A DNA stretch of 64,000 bases from NCBI RefSeq assembly GCF_047948215.1, contig NC_134460.1, positions 151,518,049-151,582,048 of the forward strand, read 5' to 3'. This DNA comes from Lycorma delicatula. Its lineage: Eukaryota > Arthropoda > Insecta > Hemiptera > Fulgoridae. Positions 36,257 to 47,791 of the stretch are shown here, in pieces. Position 1 is the stretch's first letter; every line of letters starts with the position of its first letter. Position numbers and translations under genes: made by a program. The notes beneath the pieces are model-generated. The model did no database searches and was not told the origin of the DNA. It saw nothing but the letters and a program-made list of their open reading frames with translations.

Positions 36257-37190
36257 AGCTGACAAATGTGGGTTGTTTCTGATGCACGGCTTATACACAC
36301 TAAATTTAATTAAAAATATTTATCATTTTATTTAAATATAATATTTTTTCGTTTATTTAATTCAACGATTCTAAATAAAGCGCGTGCACATACCGTATTT
36401 AATTCGCACGAGTGTGGCGGTACTAGCGGCGATAGTCGGTACTAACTAAACTAATGTAATTTCAAAACTTGCATAGAACAAATTTCGCATGTACGGTCGG
36501 CAGACCCGTTTAGCCGCGAGGCTTAACGCACCAGGTACCGACTCAACCGGGCGATCGAGTTCGAGACCCGGCCAGACCGAGTTACTTTTTTAAACTTTAA
36601 ATATTCATTTATTTAATTCCACCGCTCACCTGTGACGTCACAACATAGCCGTGGTCTACAGCATTTTTTTGGTGGGGGTGCGATTTTACAAAAAAGATTT
36701 TTTTGCAGATATTTTTATTTTTTAATCGTTAACGAATGTGTCTAAGAAAAATACTACTTTAATTTGGCAAAATCTCGAGATACTGAGGAAGAACTTGGAG
36801 CAAGTTCTTCAAGAGAGTTTCTTCAACTTCAAGTTTCTTCAAGAGAGTGTGGAGCACACTCTCTTGTCACCTTCTTGACCTTTTACGTTGAAAATTTAAT
36901 GGGATCCATGCCCATTAAATCTGACCGAAGTAATTAGAAGTAATCTGATCGACTTTCGTCAAAATCGGTCCAGTAATTCTGAATATATAAGTGATTTATT
37001 AAATGACACCGAACATACATACGTACGTACGAACATTAAACATTCGGACAATTTCCATGATTTTTTGGGTTCCTTAGGTGTCAAAACGTCAAGATCCCAT
37101 AAAAACAGCATTTACCCAAATTGTACCGATTACAATACTTTCCTTTTTAGAGTTATAGCTCTGCTATAACGCTATCTGGACGGGAAAGTG
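36257..37190 (+). repeat. dispersed repeat family B, copy 4, with fold-back insertion
   Basis: Collinear with the other B copies: AGCTGACAAATGTGGG at the start, ATTTAATTCGCACGAGTGTG, B box GAGTTCGAGACC (36557-36568), CACCTGTGACGTCACAA, GGGTTCCTTAGGTGTCAAAA, and the closing CTTTCC...GGGAAAG end. Only this copy has an extra block at 36788-36865, made of two tight inverted repeats and a direct repeat. Confidence 0.8.
36788..36865. repeat. compound fold-back insertion, two hairpins with GAG loops
   Basis: GAAGAACTTG-GAG-CAAGTTCTTC at 36788-36810 and AAGAGAGTGTG-GAG-CACACTCTCTT at 36841-36865. TTCTTCAAGAGAGT occurs twice between them as a direct repeat. The equivalent point in the other three family B copies has only a simple CTGAGAGTGACCTTG-like sequence, so this block is an addition private to this copy. 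Confidence 0.85.
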
Positions 37191-37534
37191 AAATACTGAA
37201 GATAAATTTTTGATATACGTGTTCTTCTTACGGTGTAAGAGCACACTGAGAAAGAATTTTTTGAAATGTTGAGTTAAAATTGATATTAAATTTTTTTTTT
37301 GAAACCCAGCTATTTTTATAATCTTTCGGTAGCAAAATATCGATTTGGTTTTTGGTTGTGTTATTTTCATGTGAATATCTACAAACTAATTTCTAGACTT
37401 TTCGAAATTCAACCTTGAAATGGGTGAAGAAACGTAAAAAAATTTGAAAAATGCTGGCAAATTTTCCGCATTTCCGATTATACTCGTACTAAGAGATATT
37501 GACTAGATCGGGGCTTTGGTTTTAGTTTACTAAT

Positions 37535-37856
37535 TTGGTTTCTTGACATTTTTCCCGCCACCAACCCATTCAGTCGTCCTAAAGCATTGTGGCACAGAGC
37601 GAATGTCTGTGCCACAAACGGATACTGAGCCACGAAACAGTTCAGCGATCAGTGTCCTAAATAACTCCTAGAGCTTACCTAACAGCGTGAGCGGACTAAA
37701 CGCGGTGCCATACACCACCGCCTTACGTGTCCCAACCGCTCACTTGTCATACATTTACTGAAATGGGTAGGTGCACCCCATCAACTACTAAAAATATATA
37801 TGACATCCATAAATTAAAATTTACTTCGTCCAGACAGCAATTCGCTGCCAGATAGG
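37535..37856 (-). mobile_element. 615-bp retroelement, 5'-truncated copy
   Basis: The reverse complement matches the 3' half of 11516-12130: GACACGTAAGGCGGTGG-type, GAGCGGTTGGGACAC, then the hallmark GTGGCACAGACATTCG, ending at GGGAAAAATGTCAAG. It stops near 37856, where the full copy would continue. No target-site duplication was found. Confidence 0.65.
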
Positions 37857-38092
37857 GGCTTGAAAATACTCTTCAGATATATATATATATATAAAAACTA
37901 TTTTCGATTTTTTTTTTTTACTTTACGTTAATTAACGAATTCGACGGTGTACGGCGCAGTGTATAAGTTAACAAACGACTGCGACTGTTATTGTATGTAC
38001 AACCCGACTGGCTGCTTCCAATTACATAACTAAAATATATAAAATAAAAAAAAATTGACGATGATGGGAAACGCGAGTAACCATATAGCGCG

Positions 38093-39110
38093 GAGATGCC
38101 GCGATGAGGATGCGACTATATATAAATATAAGACATGTCAAGGGGATACGTCTGGGAATAGCACAAGATACCAAAACAACCATCAAATGCCTAGCATTTA
38201 CAGATGATCTGGCAATACTCAGCAACAATAGACAAGAAGCACGAGAAACACTGGAACTCTTACACGAAATCACTTCCAAAACGGGGTTACAAATATCGTA
38301 AGAGAAAACACAATACATGAAAAGGCGAAACGACGACACAAAACATAAACATACGCACAAAATAGGGAAACATAAGGAGAATCGAAAAATTCAAATATCT
38401 AGAGGAATATATACAAATGGCAGGATCAAAAAAGGCATCCGACAGGGAAAGAACAGAAAAACTTCAGAAAGGATACAGACTCACATGGTCGCACTATACC
38501 AAGCGAAGTATATAGAACAAGGTGAAATTCAGACACTACAAGAAAATCGTGCTACCGGAGACACTGTACGCATCAAATAATCACACGATTACAGTATTAG
38601 GCGTAACATAAACAGAAAAAATATAAATAATTAGAAACATTTTTGGAGCAGTACATAGAGATTGCATATGGATGAAGAGACTGACCTGGGAATTATATGA
38701 AGGAACGGATACACTCACAAACATGATCGGAAATCGCAGACTTACATTCTACGGGTGCATACAGCGAATGAACAACAGACTCACGAGAGGATGTTTGATG
38801 TAATAAACAGCTCGATCAGGAAAACCAATCGGTATCACAAAATATCGACCTAAGACAAACAGGGATCAACTGGGAAATGATAAGAGAAAGAAGAAAAGTT
38901 AGAAAGAAAATTATGAACACGAAATTTGAAGTGAAAGAAAAGAGGAAAACGGGAGCAAATTGGACAGAACAAAGGAAACAGGAACGCAATCAAAGAATGA
39001 AGAGATTCTGGGAAGAAAAAAGTAAGGAGAAAACAACATAGGATCGCATAATCATGAAACATTCATGTTCAAACACTGCCCTTAAGAGCGAAAATGAATA
39101 ATAAATAATA
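38093..39110 (+). pseudogene. 5'-truncated LINE, RT box to 3' UTR
   Basis: Frame 38104-38301 gives HVKGIRLGIAQDTKTT, then KCLAFTDDLAILSNNRQEA, with TDD in place of the usual ADD box. After a stop, frame 38317-38580 and a broken frame to about 39040 continue into a Lys/Arg/Glu-rich C-terminal end (WTEQRKQERNQRMKRFWEEK). This end is like that of the 14-kb LINE (both finish in charged residues before a short 3' UTR). The RTE-like copy begins right after it. Confidence 0.65.
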
Positions 39111-39116
39111 ATACAT

Positions 39117-41672
39117 AAAAAAATGCACGAAATATAATTTAGTAATTGCCAACACCCAATTTAAAAATCATAATAGAAGAATATACACTTGGAAAAAGCC
39201 AGGCGATACTGCAAGGTATCAGATAATATCATGGTTAAGCAAAGATTTAGAAATCAACTCGTTGACTGCAAAACATACCCTGGAGCAGACATTGATAGCG
39301 ACCATAATTTGGTGATAATGAAATGTAGATTGGGGTTTAAAAACTTGAAGAAAAGATGTCAGATGAATTGGTGGAATTTAGAGAAGCTTGAGGAAGAGGA
39401 GGTAAAGAAGATTTTTGAGGAGGACATCGCAAGAGGTCTGAGTAAAAAAGATAAGGTAGAAAATGTAGAAGTAAAATGGGAGAATTTTACTTAATTTAAT
39501 TTTAAAATGGGAGAAAAAGGAAATTCCTAAATCAGCAGAAGCGAACTTAGGTGGAATAAAGAGAACTGGTAGAAAACCTTGGGTTTCAGACGATATATTG
39601 CAGATGATGGATGAACGTAGTAAATATAAGAATGCTAGTGATGAAGAAAGTAAAAGGAACTATCGGCAATTAAGAAATGCTATAAACAGGAAGTGAAAAC
39701 TGGCGAAAGAAGAGTGGATTAAAGAAAAGTGTTCAGAAGTGGAAAGAGAAAAGAACATTGGTAAAATAGACGGAGCATACAGGAAAGTTAAGGAAAATTT
39801 TGGGGTACATAAATTAAAATCTAATTATATGTGAAACAAAGATGGTACACCGATATATAATACGAAAGGTAAATTCCATAGATGGGTGGAATATATTGAA
39901 GAGTTATACCGTGGAAGTGAATTACAAAATGATGTTATAGAGGAAGAAGAGGAAGTTGAGGAGGATGAAATGGGAGAAACAATACTGAGATCTGAATTTA
40001 AGAGAGCATTAAAAGATTTAAATGGCAGAAAGGCTCCTGGAATAGATGGAATACCTGTAGAATTACTGCGCAGTGCAGGTGAGGAAGCGATTGATAGATT
40101 ATACAAACTGGTGTGTAATATTTATGAGAAAAGGGAATTTTCATCAGATTTAAAAAAAAAGTGTTATAGTCATGATACCAAAGAAAGCAGGGGCCGATAA
40201 ATGTGAAGAATACAGAACAATTAGTTTAACTAGTCACGCATCAAAATTCTTAACTAGAATTCTACACAGAAGAATTGAGAGGAGAGAGGAAGAAGTGTTA
40301 GGAGAAGACCAATTTGGTTTCAGGAAAAGTATAGGGACAAGGGAATTTGGTTAACTGGCATTTCTCCCACCACCACCCCATTCGGTCGCCCTAGAGCACA
40401 GACCAAATGTTCCGTGCCAAAAACGGCTACTGTGCCTCTAAATCGGTTTAGCGACCCAAATCCTATAAGCTCCTAGTGAGCTACCTAACGTGCGTGAGCG
40501 AATTAAGCAAGGTGCCGTACAGCACACGCTTAAGTGTCATAGGGACAAGGGAAGCAATTTTAGGCCTCAGATTAATAGTAGAAGGAAGATTAAAGAAAAT
40601 CAAACCAACATACATGGCGTTTATAGACCTAGAAAAGGCATTCGATAACGTAGACTGGGATAAAATGTTCAGCATTTTAAAAAAATTAGGGTTCAAATAT
40701 AGAGATAGAAGAACAATTGCTAACATTTACCGGAACCAAACAGCAACAGTAATAATTGAAGAACATAAGAAAAAAGCCGTATAAGAAAGGGAGTCCGACA
40801 AGGATCTTCCCTATCCCCGTTACTTTTTAATCTTTACATGGATCTAGCAGTTAATGATGTTAAAGAACAATTTAGATTCGGAGTAACAGTACAAGGTGAA
40901 AAGACAAAGATGCTACGATTTGCTGATGATATAGTAATTCTAGCCGAGAGTAAAAAGGATTTAGAAGAAACAATGAACGGCATAGATGAAGTCCTACGCA
41001 AGAACTATCGCATGAAAATAAACAAGAACAAAACAAAAGTAATGTGTGTGTGAAAATAGGAGGAGAAAAGATTATGGAGATAGAAGAATTTTGTTATTTG
41101 GGAAGTAGAATTACTAAAGATGGACGAAGCAGGAGCGATATAAAATGCCGAATAACACAAGCTAAACGAGCCTTCAGTAAGAAATATAAGTTGTTTACAT
41201 CAAAAATTAATTTAAATGTCAGGAAAAGATTTTTGAAAGTGTATGTTTGGAGCGTCGCTTTATATGGAAGTAAAACTTGGACGATCAGAGTACCTGAGAA
41301 GAAAAGATTAGAAGCTTTTGAAATGCGGTGTTATAGTAGAATATTAAAAATCAGACGGCTGGATAAAGTGATAAATGAAGAGCAGTTGTAGCACAAATCG
41401 ATGAAGAAAGAAGCATTTGGAAAAATATAGTTAAAAGAAGAGACAGACTTATAGGCCACATACTAAGGCATCCTGGAATAGTAGCTTTAATATTGGAAGG
41501 ACAGGTAGAAGGAAAAAATTGTGTAGGCAGGCCACGTTTGGTATATGTAAAACAAATTGATAGGGATGTAGGATGTAGAGGGTATACTGAAATGAAACGA
41601 CTAGCACTAGATAGGGAATCTTGGAGAGCTGCATCAAACCAGTCAAATGACTGAAGACAAAAAAAAATGAAT
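39117..41672 (+). pseudogene. RTE-like LINE ORF2 (endonuclease end, RT, C-terminus), interrupted
   Basis: Begins near 39140 with VIANTQFKNHNRRIYTWKKP (end of the endonuclease). It continues through KTYPGADIDSDHNLVIMKC, then FKRALKDLNGRKAPGIDGIP (40000-40050, start of RT), DQFGFRKSIG (40310), FIDLEKAFDNVDWDK (40620), LRFADDIVILAES near 40915 (catalytic DD kept) and CYLGSRITKDGRS to 41660. Defects: a stop after KWENFT (39492), one near 40140-40160, the 193-bp insertion at 40346-40538, a frameshift near 40785, and a short gap near 41044-41050 where the sister copy has extra residues. The tail ends GACTGAAGAC followed by A9. It is one of the longer LINE copies here but inactive. Confidence 0.88.
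40346..40538 (-). mobile_element. 193-bp truncated 615-bp element nested in the RTE-like LINE, with target-site duplication
   Basis: The exact 15-bp repeat ATAGGGACAAGGGAA occurs at 40331-40345 and 40539-40553. Removing the insert and one copy restores the LINE reading across FRKSIGTREAILGLRLIVEG, as in the sister copy at 23 kb. The insert reads, on its own strand, from GACACTTAAGCGTGTGCTG to GCCAGTTAACCAAA, the same 3' end as 11516-12130. This proves that it moved after the LINE had inserted, and its truncated 5' end fits target-primed reverse transcription. Confidence 0.92.
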
Positions 41673-42544
41673 TTAAACAGTTTATATAATAATACTTGTA
41701 CTATTAAATATTTTTTTTATAAGCATTTAGTTTTTTGTTATATTTTTTAGTGCAAACACCTAAAAAGATTTGTTAATTCTTTCTCGTGAGAATAATGCAA
41801 GTTCATATTCATTTACAAATAAAATGACTAATAAAATAAAATAAAACATGATAAACTAATAAAATATGTTTTATCTTTGGTTAAAACTTATAATGGAATG
41901 TTATAAATCAGTTATTTGCTCTCGATATATTTAAAAACTTAATCAGCGTAATTGTACTGTTGACTTATTTTATAAGTATTTCTGACTAGAGAATTAATAA
42001 GTATCTTATAAACGTTATCTATCCTAGAAGTATGAAAATTTTTAACAAGTGTCCATATATTATAATTTGAAAAATAATCTTTTAATTATTTTCAATTTTG
42101 GATGGGAAACTTTAAATATACACATAAATAAAAAAGAAAGAAAGAAATATATCTTTTTTTTAGTAGTTTTTTCTTTATTATAACATCGTTAAACTAAATA
42201 TATTTTATATTCAGAACAGAACATAATTATACATTATATAGATCACGTCAATATATTTGACGTTTAACAAAGAGAAATTGCTTCAGCATTCTCCTGGATT
42301 GAGTAGACAACTGTGAGAAGATTATAATAGTAGCGGCATTTGAATACAATACGTTAATATTTTCAAAAACAGAATCGGATATAGTTCATATTTCTATAGT
42401 AAAAATATATTAGACATTATATACAATGTATATGTGTATATGTAATGACAATGAATTAGACATAAGCGATAAAACTATGTTAATATAAAAAATAAATAAA
42501 ACTGATAAAAAATGAAAAATAATTAAAGGTGTTAATTTTTTTTT
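41673..42544. other. AT-rich intronic DNA, no recognised feature
   Basis: No coding frame or known repeat. Some AT runs. Confidence 0.55.
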
Positions 42545-42990
42545 TTTAAACCACTTGAGAAGCAACCGGTAACCGCCTAGAAGACGTTACTTCGGTCGGT
42601 TCCAACCGGCATGGCTGAAGACTAACCCCCCCCTCCCTAAATGCACCTTGAATCTGATCTCCCGACGGGATTTTTCTTGGATCATTGAGAAACAACATCC
42701 CTCCTGGTTGCCGTAGTGACTCTCCCCAAGAGTATTACGCTTCCCTTCCCTTTCACATAGTCATGGTCCGGTTATACAGCCCACGTATTCCCTCCCTGAA
42801 TCGCGCGCTCGAGGGTCCTCAATGCGTCATCTTCCAGTCATCAAGATCCAGTCATCTTCCGGACTCGAATACCCTCAGCAAAGAGGCTGCCTCCCTGGCC
42901 CAGCACGTGTCCATGATTCGATCCCTGGCGACAGAATCTTTTTCGCCAGTCCCCCCGATATGTTTTTTTTTCAAATTCTCATTAGCGGAG
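42545..42990 (-). mobile_element. LINE 3' end, minus strand
   Basis: The T run near 42535-42547 is a poly(A) tail on the minus strand. The adjoining CGACCGAAGTAACGTCTTC and GCGGTTACCGGTTGCTTC match 11420-11460. The rest (42600-42990) is GC-rich 3' UTR-like sequence with a repeated CCAGTCATC block. Frame 42685-43011 has no known domain. Confidence 0.6.
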
Positions 42991-44330
42991 TTTGACATCC
43001 ACACAGTATAGTTTTTATAGCTTCAGTCAGTCGAAGATAAAGGTGTTAATTTAAAATTATTTAAATACCGGGTGATCATTTAAATAGTTACCCCATTCAT
43101 TATTCAACAGCTGTCGGTCCCGTCGTATTTCTGTTTGCAGGTATGCATACCGTTCTCCAGGGAAACTTTTGTAAAGTTACTTTTAAAGGGGTGCAACCCA
43201 CCCGCTCCTCTACACCATCACCAACTCAAAAATCTTAAATGGCAACGGTACCATTTAATTTCATTAATTGACAACCCGAAAAAAATAATGAATTTTGGTG
43301 AAAAGAAAATTAAAATCCGATCACCCCTTGGGCTCGATAGTGCAGAAAACCATTTGGATTAGTAATTTTTTAAATTTCAGTCCAAAAAAAAAATAACTAT
43401 AAAATTACACGATATAACTTCTTAAACCGTCTGAAATAATTATAATCCTGGATTAAAACTGGAAAATTATTTTTAAAATTACCGACCCAAAATTTCTCCC
43501 TTGAAGTTTTTCAAAATATTCCAGTGCTGAATATTTTTTCAAAATATTTTCTTTTAAATCAAACGATATAGCTTGTGACCAAGGTTGCCAGTTTTACGAA
43601 ATGACATATGGGGATTTCAGAAAAATAATCAAATTATTATTTTTTTATTTATTAAAATAATCAGTAATTCAATTCAAATTCTTTTTTTAATAATATAAAA
43701 AAACAACAAAAACAAAAACATAAATGAAAAAAAGAGCTTAAGATCTACTGAATTGAAGGCACATGGCACACGTACTGCGACATTTATCGTTAAACCTAAC
43801 CTAACTATTATCGTAATGGTAGTTTAAGCGTTCCTAAGCTTCAATTCACAAATTTTTAATTTTTTTCTCGAAAAAACTACTTGGTGTGCGATTTGTAGAC
43901 AATCGGAAACTTGTGATTACATATCGGGAATCGGGAATAGAGTTCAATATCGGGAAAACCCCGCCGAAATCGGGGCACCCGGTAACCGTGCTTGTGACAC
44001 TTCATTGGAAGGCCCTTTGAATCGCAAGTAATTCGGTACAAATAAAATAAAAATTGGTTCATTAGTACCGAAGTTACGATTAAAAATTTAGTTTATTTTA
44101 GATTATGTTAGGATTTATTTTAGGTTATATCGGGTTACAGAGTTACCGACCCAAAGCATTATGTCCGAAATTGACCGTTCTTCTTAAAAAAATATGGGTT
44201 TTAGATTCTCCAGCATTGAAAAAATGTAACTAATAAACACAGCATTATAACATAGGTTAAACAAACGAAAAACCAATAATAAGGTACATATTTCTTTGCC
44301 GGTAACGTGTTGAAAATTGATTACCAGATA
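42991..44330. other. unclassified intronic DNA
   Basis: The segment 43066-43380 begins ACCGGGTGATCATTTAAATAG, a wording often seen at ends of mariner-type elements, but I found no partner end here. 43880-44000 is GC-richer with repeated ATCGGGAA blocks. No gene supported. Confidence 0.4.
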
Positions 44331-44640
44331 AACTTGATTAACTCTATATACAAATAAAAATGTAAATGTTCGTTTGTTCAAAGTCTCCGAAAGTTCTTCA
44401 CCGATTGCTTTGAAAATTTGACACAATGTTGCATTCGAATACGCGCGTGTTTTTTATATACCTACTATTTATATACCTAAGATATCACACTTGTAACAAG
44501 TGAAAACATGCTTTTTTTTAAAAACAGCGTAATCTGTTGGACGTAAAAGCAACACACGCTACACTAAATTTTTTACGATTCCATTCCAATGTTTCCGAAA
44601 TATGTGTCCGCTATAGACTAAAAAGCTACTGGACGGTTTA
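44331..44640 (+). repeat. possible Helitron-like 5' end sequence
   Basis: TCTATATACAAATAAAAATG followed by TAAATGTTCGTTTGTTCAAAG and CCGAAAGTTCTTCACCGATTGC resembles the start of insect non-autonomous Helitrons (TC, an AT-rich run, then a conserved block). No CTRR end or terminal hairpin was confirmed, so the class is a guess. Confidence 0.3.
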
Positions 44641-44745
44641 CGCGCGGGGAAAAAGGGAGAAGGGAAAAATCTAAAAAGTTAAAAGGGCAAGAAGGGGGGG
44701 GGGAAACGGGGAAAAGGAAAAACAGAAATGGAAAGGGGAAATTTT
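44641..44745. repeat. polypurine tract about 100 nt
   Basis: The + strand is almost only A and G (few pyrimidines), including a G10-like run at about 44694-44703. It consists of GGGAAAA-type irregular repeats. It could adopt triplex DNA, which is inference. Confidence 0.75.
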
Positions 44746-44778
44746 CATATTTTCTTTTTATTATTATTGAATTATTGT

Positions 44779-44846
44779 TTATCGTAAAATATATATTATT
44801 TTACGATATTATATATATAATATCGTAAACAAATATTGTATTACGA

Positions 44847-44901
<55 letters not shown>
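44779..44901. repeat. nested palindrome followed by (TA)n microsatellite
   Basis: ATCGTAAAAT (44781-44790) pairs with 44798-44807, and TTTACGATATTATA (44800-44813) pairs with 44816-44829 with a 2-nt loop. So the TATCGTAAA unit appears three times in alternating orientation. A pure TA run follows at about 44854-44901. Confidence 0.85.
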
Positions 44902-44903
<2 letters not shown>

Positions 44904-45024
44904 TTTTTGTTTTGCTAAGACTAGCTCCATTTTATTTGCTTTCATTTTTGAGTTTCATCTTTTTTTGGCGTTAGATAGTATACTATCTCCGAGATATTTA
45001 ATTTTACCGTATTTAGTTTTTTAG

Positions 45025-46295
45025 AGATTAATAATGATAAAACTTATTTTATTACTACTATTTGTATTAAATATACATCAACGGTATTATAATAAAGATT
45101 TTTTTGTTCTGAAAACTCGTTCTTCGTTTTTTTAATATAGTTTTAATTTTACTTACATTAAAGAAAATAATTAGCAAAAGCCTGAAGCATTATATGTAAA
45201 ATAGTTGACAAACTTCTGTTTGTTACGCAGTTATATTTCATTGTATTTTTATAAAGACATTTTCCCAAACAAAGTTAATTATAAAGGTCTTATTGAAGTA
45301 AATGAAATTAAAATTAGAACTTTAACTAGAATTTTTTATTTAAAATTTATATAATAATTTACTTTATTACTGGAATTATATGAAAATATTTAACAGAATC
45401 TAAATTTCCCTTCTTTTTTACTGGTTAGATATTGTTTTTGAAAGCGTGTTATTATAATAGGGATTCCCACCTTCACATCGAAACGGCACCGTCTCCGACT
45501 TTCATATAGAAGTTCGGGTTCAAAATTCTGGTCATTCTGGCCAGGAATGGAATTTTTTAAACTCCAAAAATTTCTACACCTTTATACTCATCAGTTTTTG
45601 TCATGTATACTCATCATATATGTCATGTACCTTTATACTCATCAATCATGTTATCAGGATTACAAGCAGGGTTACAAGCGAATATAAAAGTATTTGGAAT
45701 AAATTTTAATACTTTTACTACCGATGTCTAGAATTGAAGGTCTTAGAATTTACTGGAAACATTATGAATCGTGAAAAAAATTTATTAAATTTTATAGAAT
45801 ATGAAAAGAAAAATTAAATTAATTATGAATACAAATTAAAAATTGATATTATAAAAAAACAAAAAAAATTGAAGAAAATTAAAAAATTACAATTGAAAAC
45901 TTTTATACCAAGAAGAGAGAAAAAAACCAGATAAACAATCGGGAAAAATTACGAAATGATAATCAAGAGAATACAAGGAACAAAATAAAAAAATCCGTTA
46001 GGCGATACTAAATAACAAAACATTTGGCACAGAACGATTTTATAAGATTTGCCACTGAAAAAAATAATCAAGTATACCAACATTATTTTACAGTTCCTAA
46101 TTTAAATTTTAATGTTAACAAAAATCTGTAAATTAATCAGTTAACCGCTACTGATGTCAGAATTATATCTTTTAAAATATTACATGCGCAAATCATAAAA
46201 CAATCAGTCTGCGCGTACAGTAAGAATTACTGTGTGAATCTGTTTAATAATTCAAAACGTAAAATAACAAGTGCTTTACGTGATTTTTTTTTTTT
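45025..46295. other. AT-rich intronic DNA with a small direct repeat
   Basis: At 45580-45650 the phrase CTTTATACTCATCA and TGTCATGTA recur two to three times. 45830-46100 is A-rich. No gene or classified repeat. Confidence 0.5.
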
Positions 46296-46460
46296 ACACG
46301 ACTGCCCAAAAAAGAGCGTATTTAGGGTATACATATATGTTTATCCCGCCGTAACAGCTCAACGACTGAACCGATTTAGATGTATGACTACGCACTGGAA
46401 TCCTTATGTTACTAGGAGTGTCATAGGCTGTATGAATATGTATATATATATATATATATA
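46296..46460 (+). repeat. dispersed repeat family G, left part
   Basis: ACACGACTGCCC-AAAAA-GAGCG, CAGCTCAACGACTGAACCGA, GGAATCCTTATGTTAC, GTCATAGGCTGTATGAATATG and a (TA)n run that ends where the mariner-like element begins. The right part of the family is not found on the far side (47792 onwards), so it was lost or was never present. Confidence 0.65.
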
Positions 46461-46462
46461 TA

Positions 46463-47791
46463 CAGGTGTCCCATATAAAACGCAACCCATCAATCGCTCA
46501 TCCATGAAATTTCAAAGGTCAAGCTTACTCCCATACTCGTTACTGAAATGGACTCGTCCAACATCTGAACATCGCGGCGACGCAGTAGAACACTACCGAT
46601 AGTAACAAAAATGCAATCATAACGTTCAGTGTATTGCTAGAGACAAGATGGTGTTTTCGCTAGATGAACGTGTTTACATTGTCGAGTCGTACTCCAGTAC
46701 GAAATCAGCGGTTGCAGTGCAAGATTTGTTTGGCCATAAGTACCCAGATAAACCAGCTCCTAACAAATCATCAGTATTAAGGTTAGTCGCAAAATTTAGA
46801 GACTGGTTCTGTTAATAACAAGGAACACAAAAGATCTGCGTCAGTGTTGAATACAGATACAGTCGCTGAAATCAAAGACCGATTACTCGCTTCGCCAAAT
46901 AAATCTATCAGACGATTGTCTGCTGAAATTAATTTGTCTAAATCAACCGTTCATCGGGCGACCAAACGATTACAAGTACGACCTTATCGCATCCAAACGG
47001 TTCATCGACTTCTTGAGTCCGACAAAGAAAAACGGCTACAATATTGTCAACGGTTCCGTCGATTTCTGCGCGAGGGAGTTAATGTTATGGATTCGTTATT
47101 TTTCACAGATGAAGCACGGTTTAATTTGGACGGCTACGTAAACAGCCAAAACAGTAGAATTTGGAGCGCTGAAATTTCCCACGTTTATTACGAAAAACAA
47201 TTACATCCGCAGAAGTCAGGCGTGTGGTGCGCGATATCGCGGAAGAAAATAATCGGTCCTATGTTTTTCTAGTACACCATTAATGCAGAACGATATCAGG
47301 ATATTTTATTTCAGTTCATCGCACTCTTGGAAGAGGAAGACAGACACTGCCGGCTACAACATTACGGTGCGACATCGCACTACGCAGGTTCAACTTCTGA
47401 TTTCGTCGAGGAATTCTTCGGTAATCGTGTTATCGGTCGAGGCTTGTGGCCACCAAGATCTCCAGATTTGACTGCGGCGAATTTTTTTCTACGGGGTTAC
47501 CTCAAAGAAAAAGCCTACAGCGACAAACCACGAACACTTGAACAACTGAAAGTCAATATTGAACAAGCTGTATTAAATATCCAGCCACAAATTTTGAAAA
47601 AAGTTGCAAGAAACGCTGTAAAAAGTATTGAAGCTTGTATTCAAGAAGATGGCGGCCACTTCCAACATTTACTCTAAATGTAAGGTAATGGATGGTAATA
47701 ATAAAAATTACATTTACATTTACACATGCCTTTTTATTATTTCAATACCTATCAATGTAAGGTTGGGTTGCGTTTTATATGGGACACGCTG
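46463..47791 (+). pseudogene. TIR-bounded mariner-like (IS630-Tc1-mariner) element, transposase dead
   Basis: 1,329 bp. The ends are near-perfect inverted repeats of about 28 bp (left begins CAGGTGTCCCATATAAAACG; the right end, on the minus strand, CAGCGTGTCCCATATAAAAC). They are flanked by TA at 46461-46462 and 47792-47793. The transposase starts at 46648 (MVFSLDERVYIVESY). A one-base shift near 46802 separates the N-terminus from 46844-47272 (KSIRRLSAEINLSKSTVHRA; FFTDEARFNLDGYV with the first catalytic D). A TAG at 47270 is followed by the C-terminal frame to 47677. The usual QQDGAT is QHYGAT and the usual CDFF is ANFF, so catalytic residues two and three are lost (D to Y, D to N). Ends are intact, protein is dead. 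Confidence 0.92.

Noticed and set aside
36257..37190. Helitron (family B)
   Set aside because: There is a 3' hairpin-like end but no CTRR terminus or TC start between A and T, so I left it unclassified.
42685..43011. 108-residue frame as a gene
   Set aside because: It lies in a GC-rich LINE 3' UTR region on the opposite strand, with no domain and no conservation in the sister fragment at 11.3 kb.
45580..45660. CRISPR-like or satellite array (ACTCATCA repeats)
   Set aside because: Only two to three short irregular repeats in eukaryotic intron DNA; a small local duplication.
46844..47272. Functional transposase gene
   Set aside because: Frameshift near 46802, stop at 47270 and loss of two catalytic residues make it non-functional.
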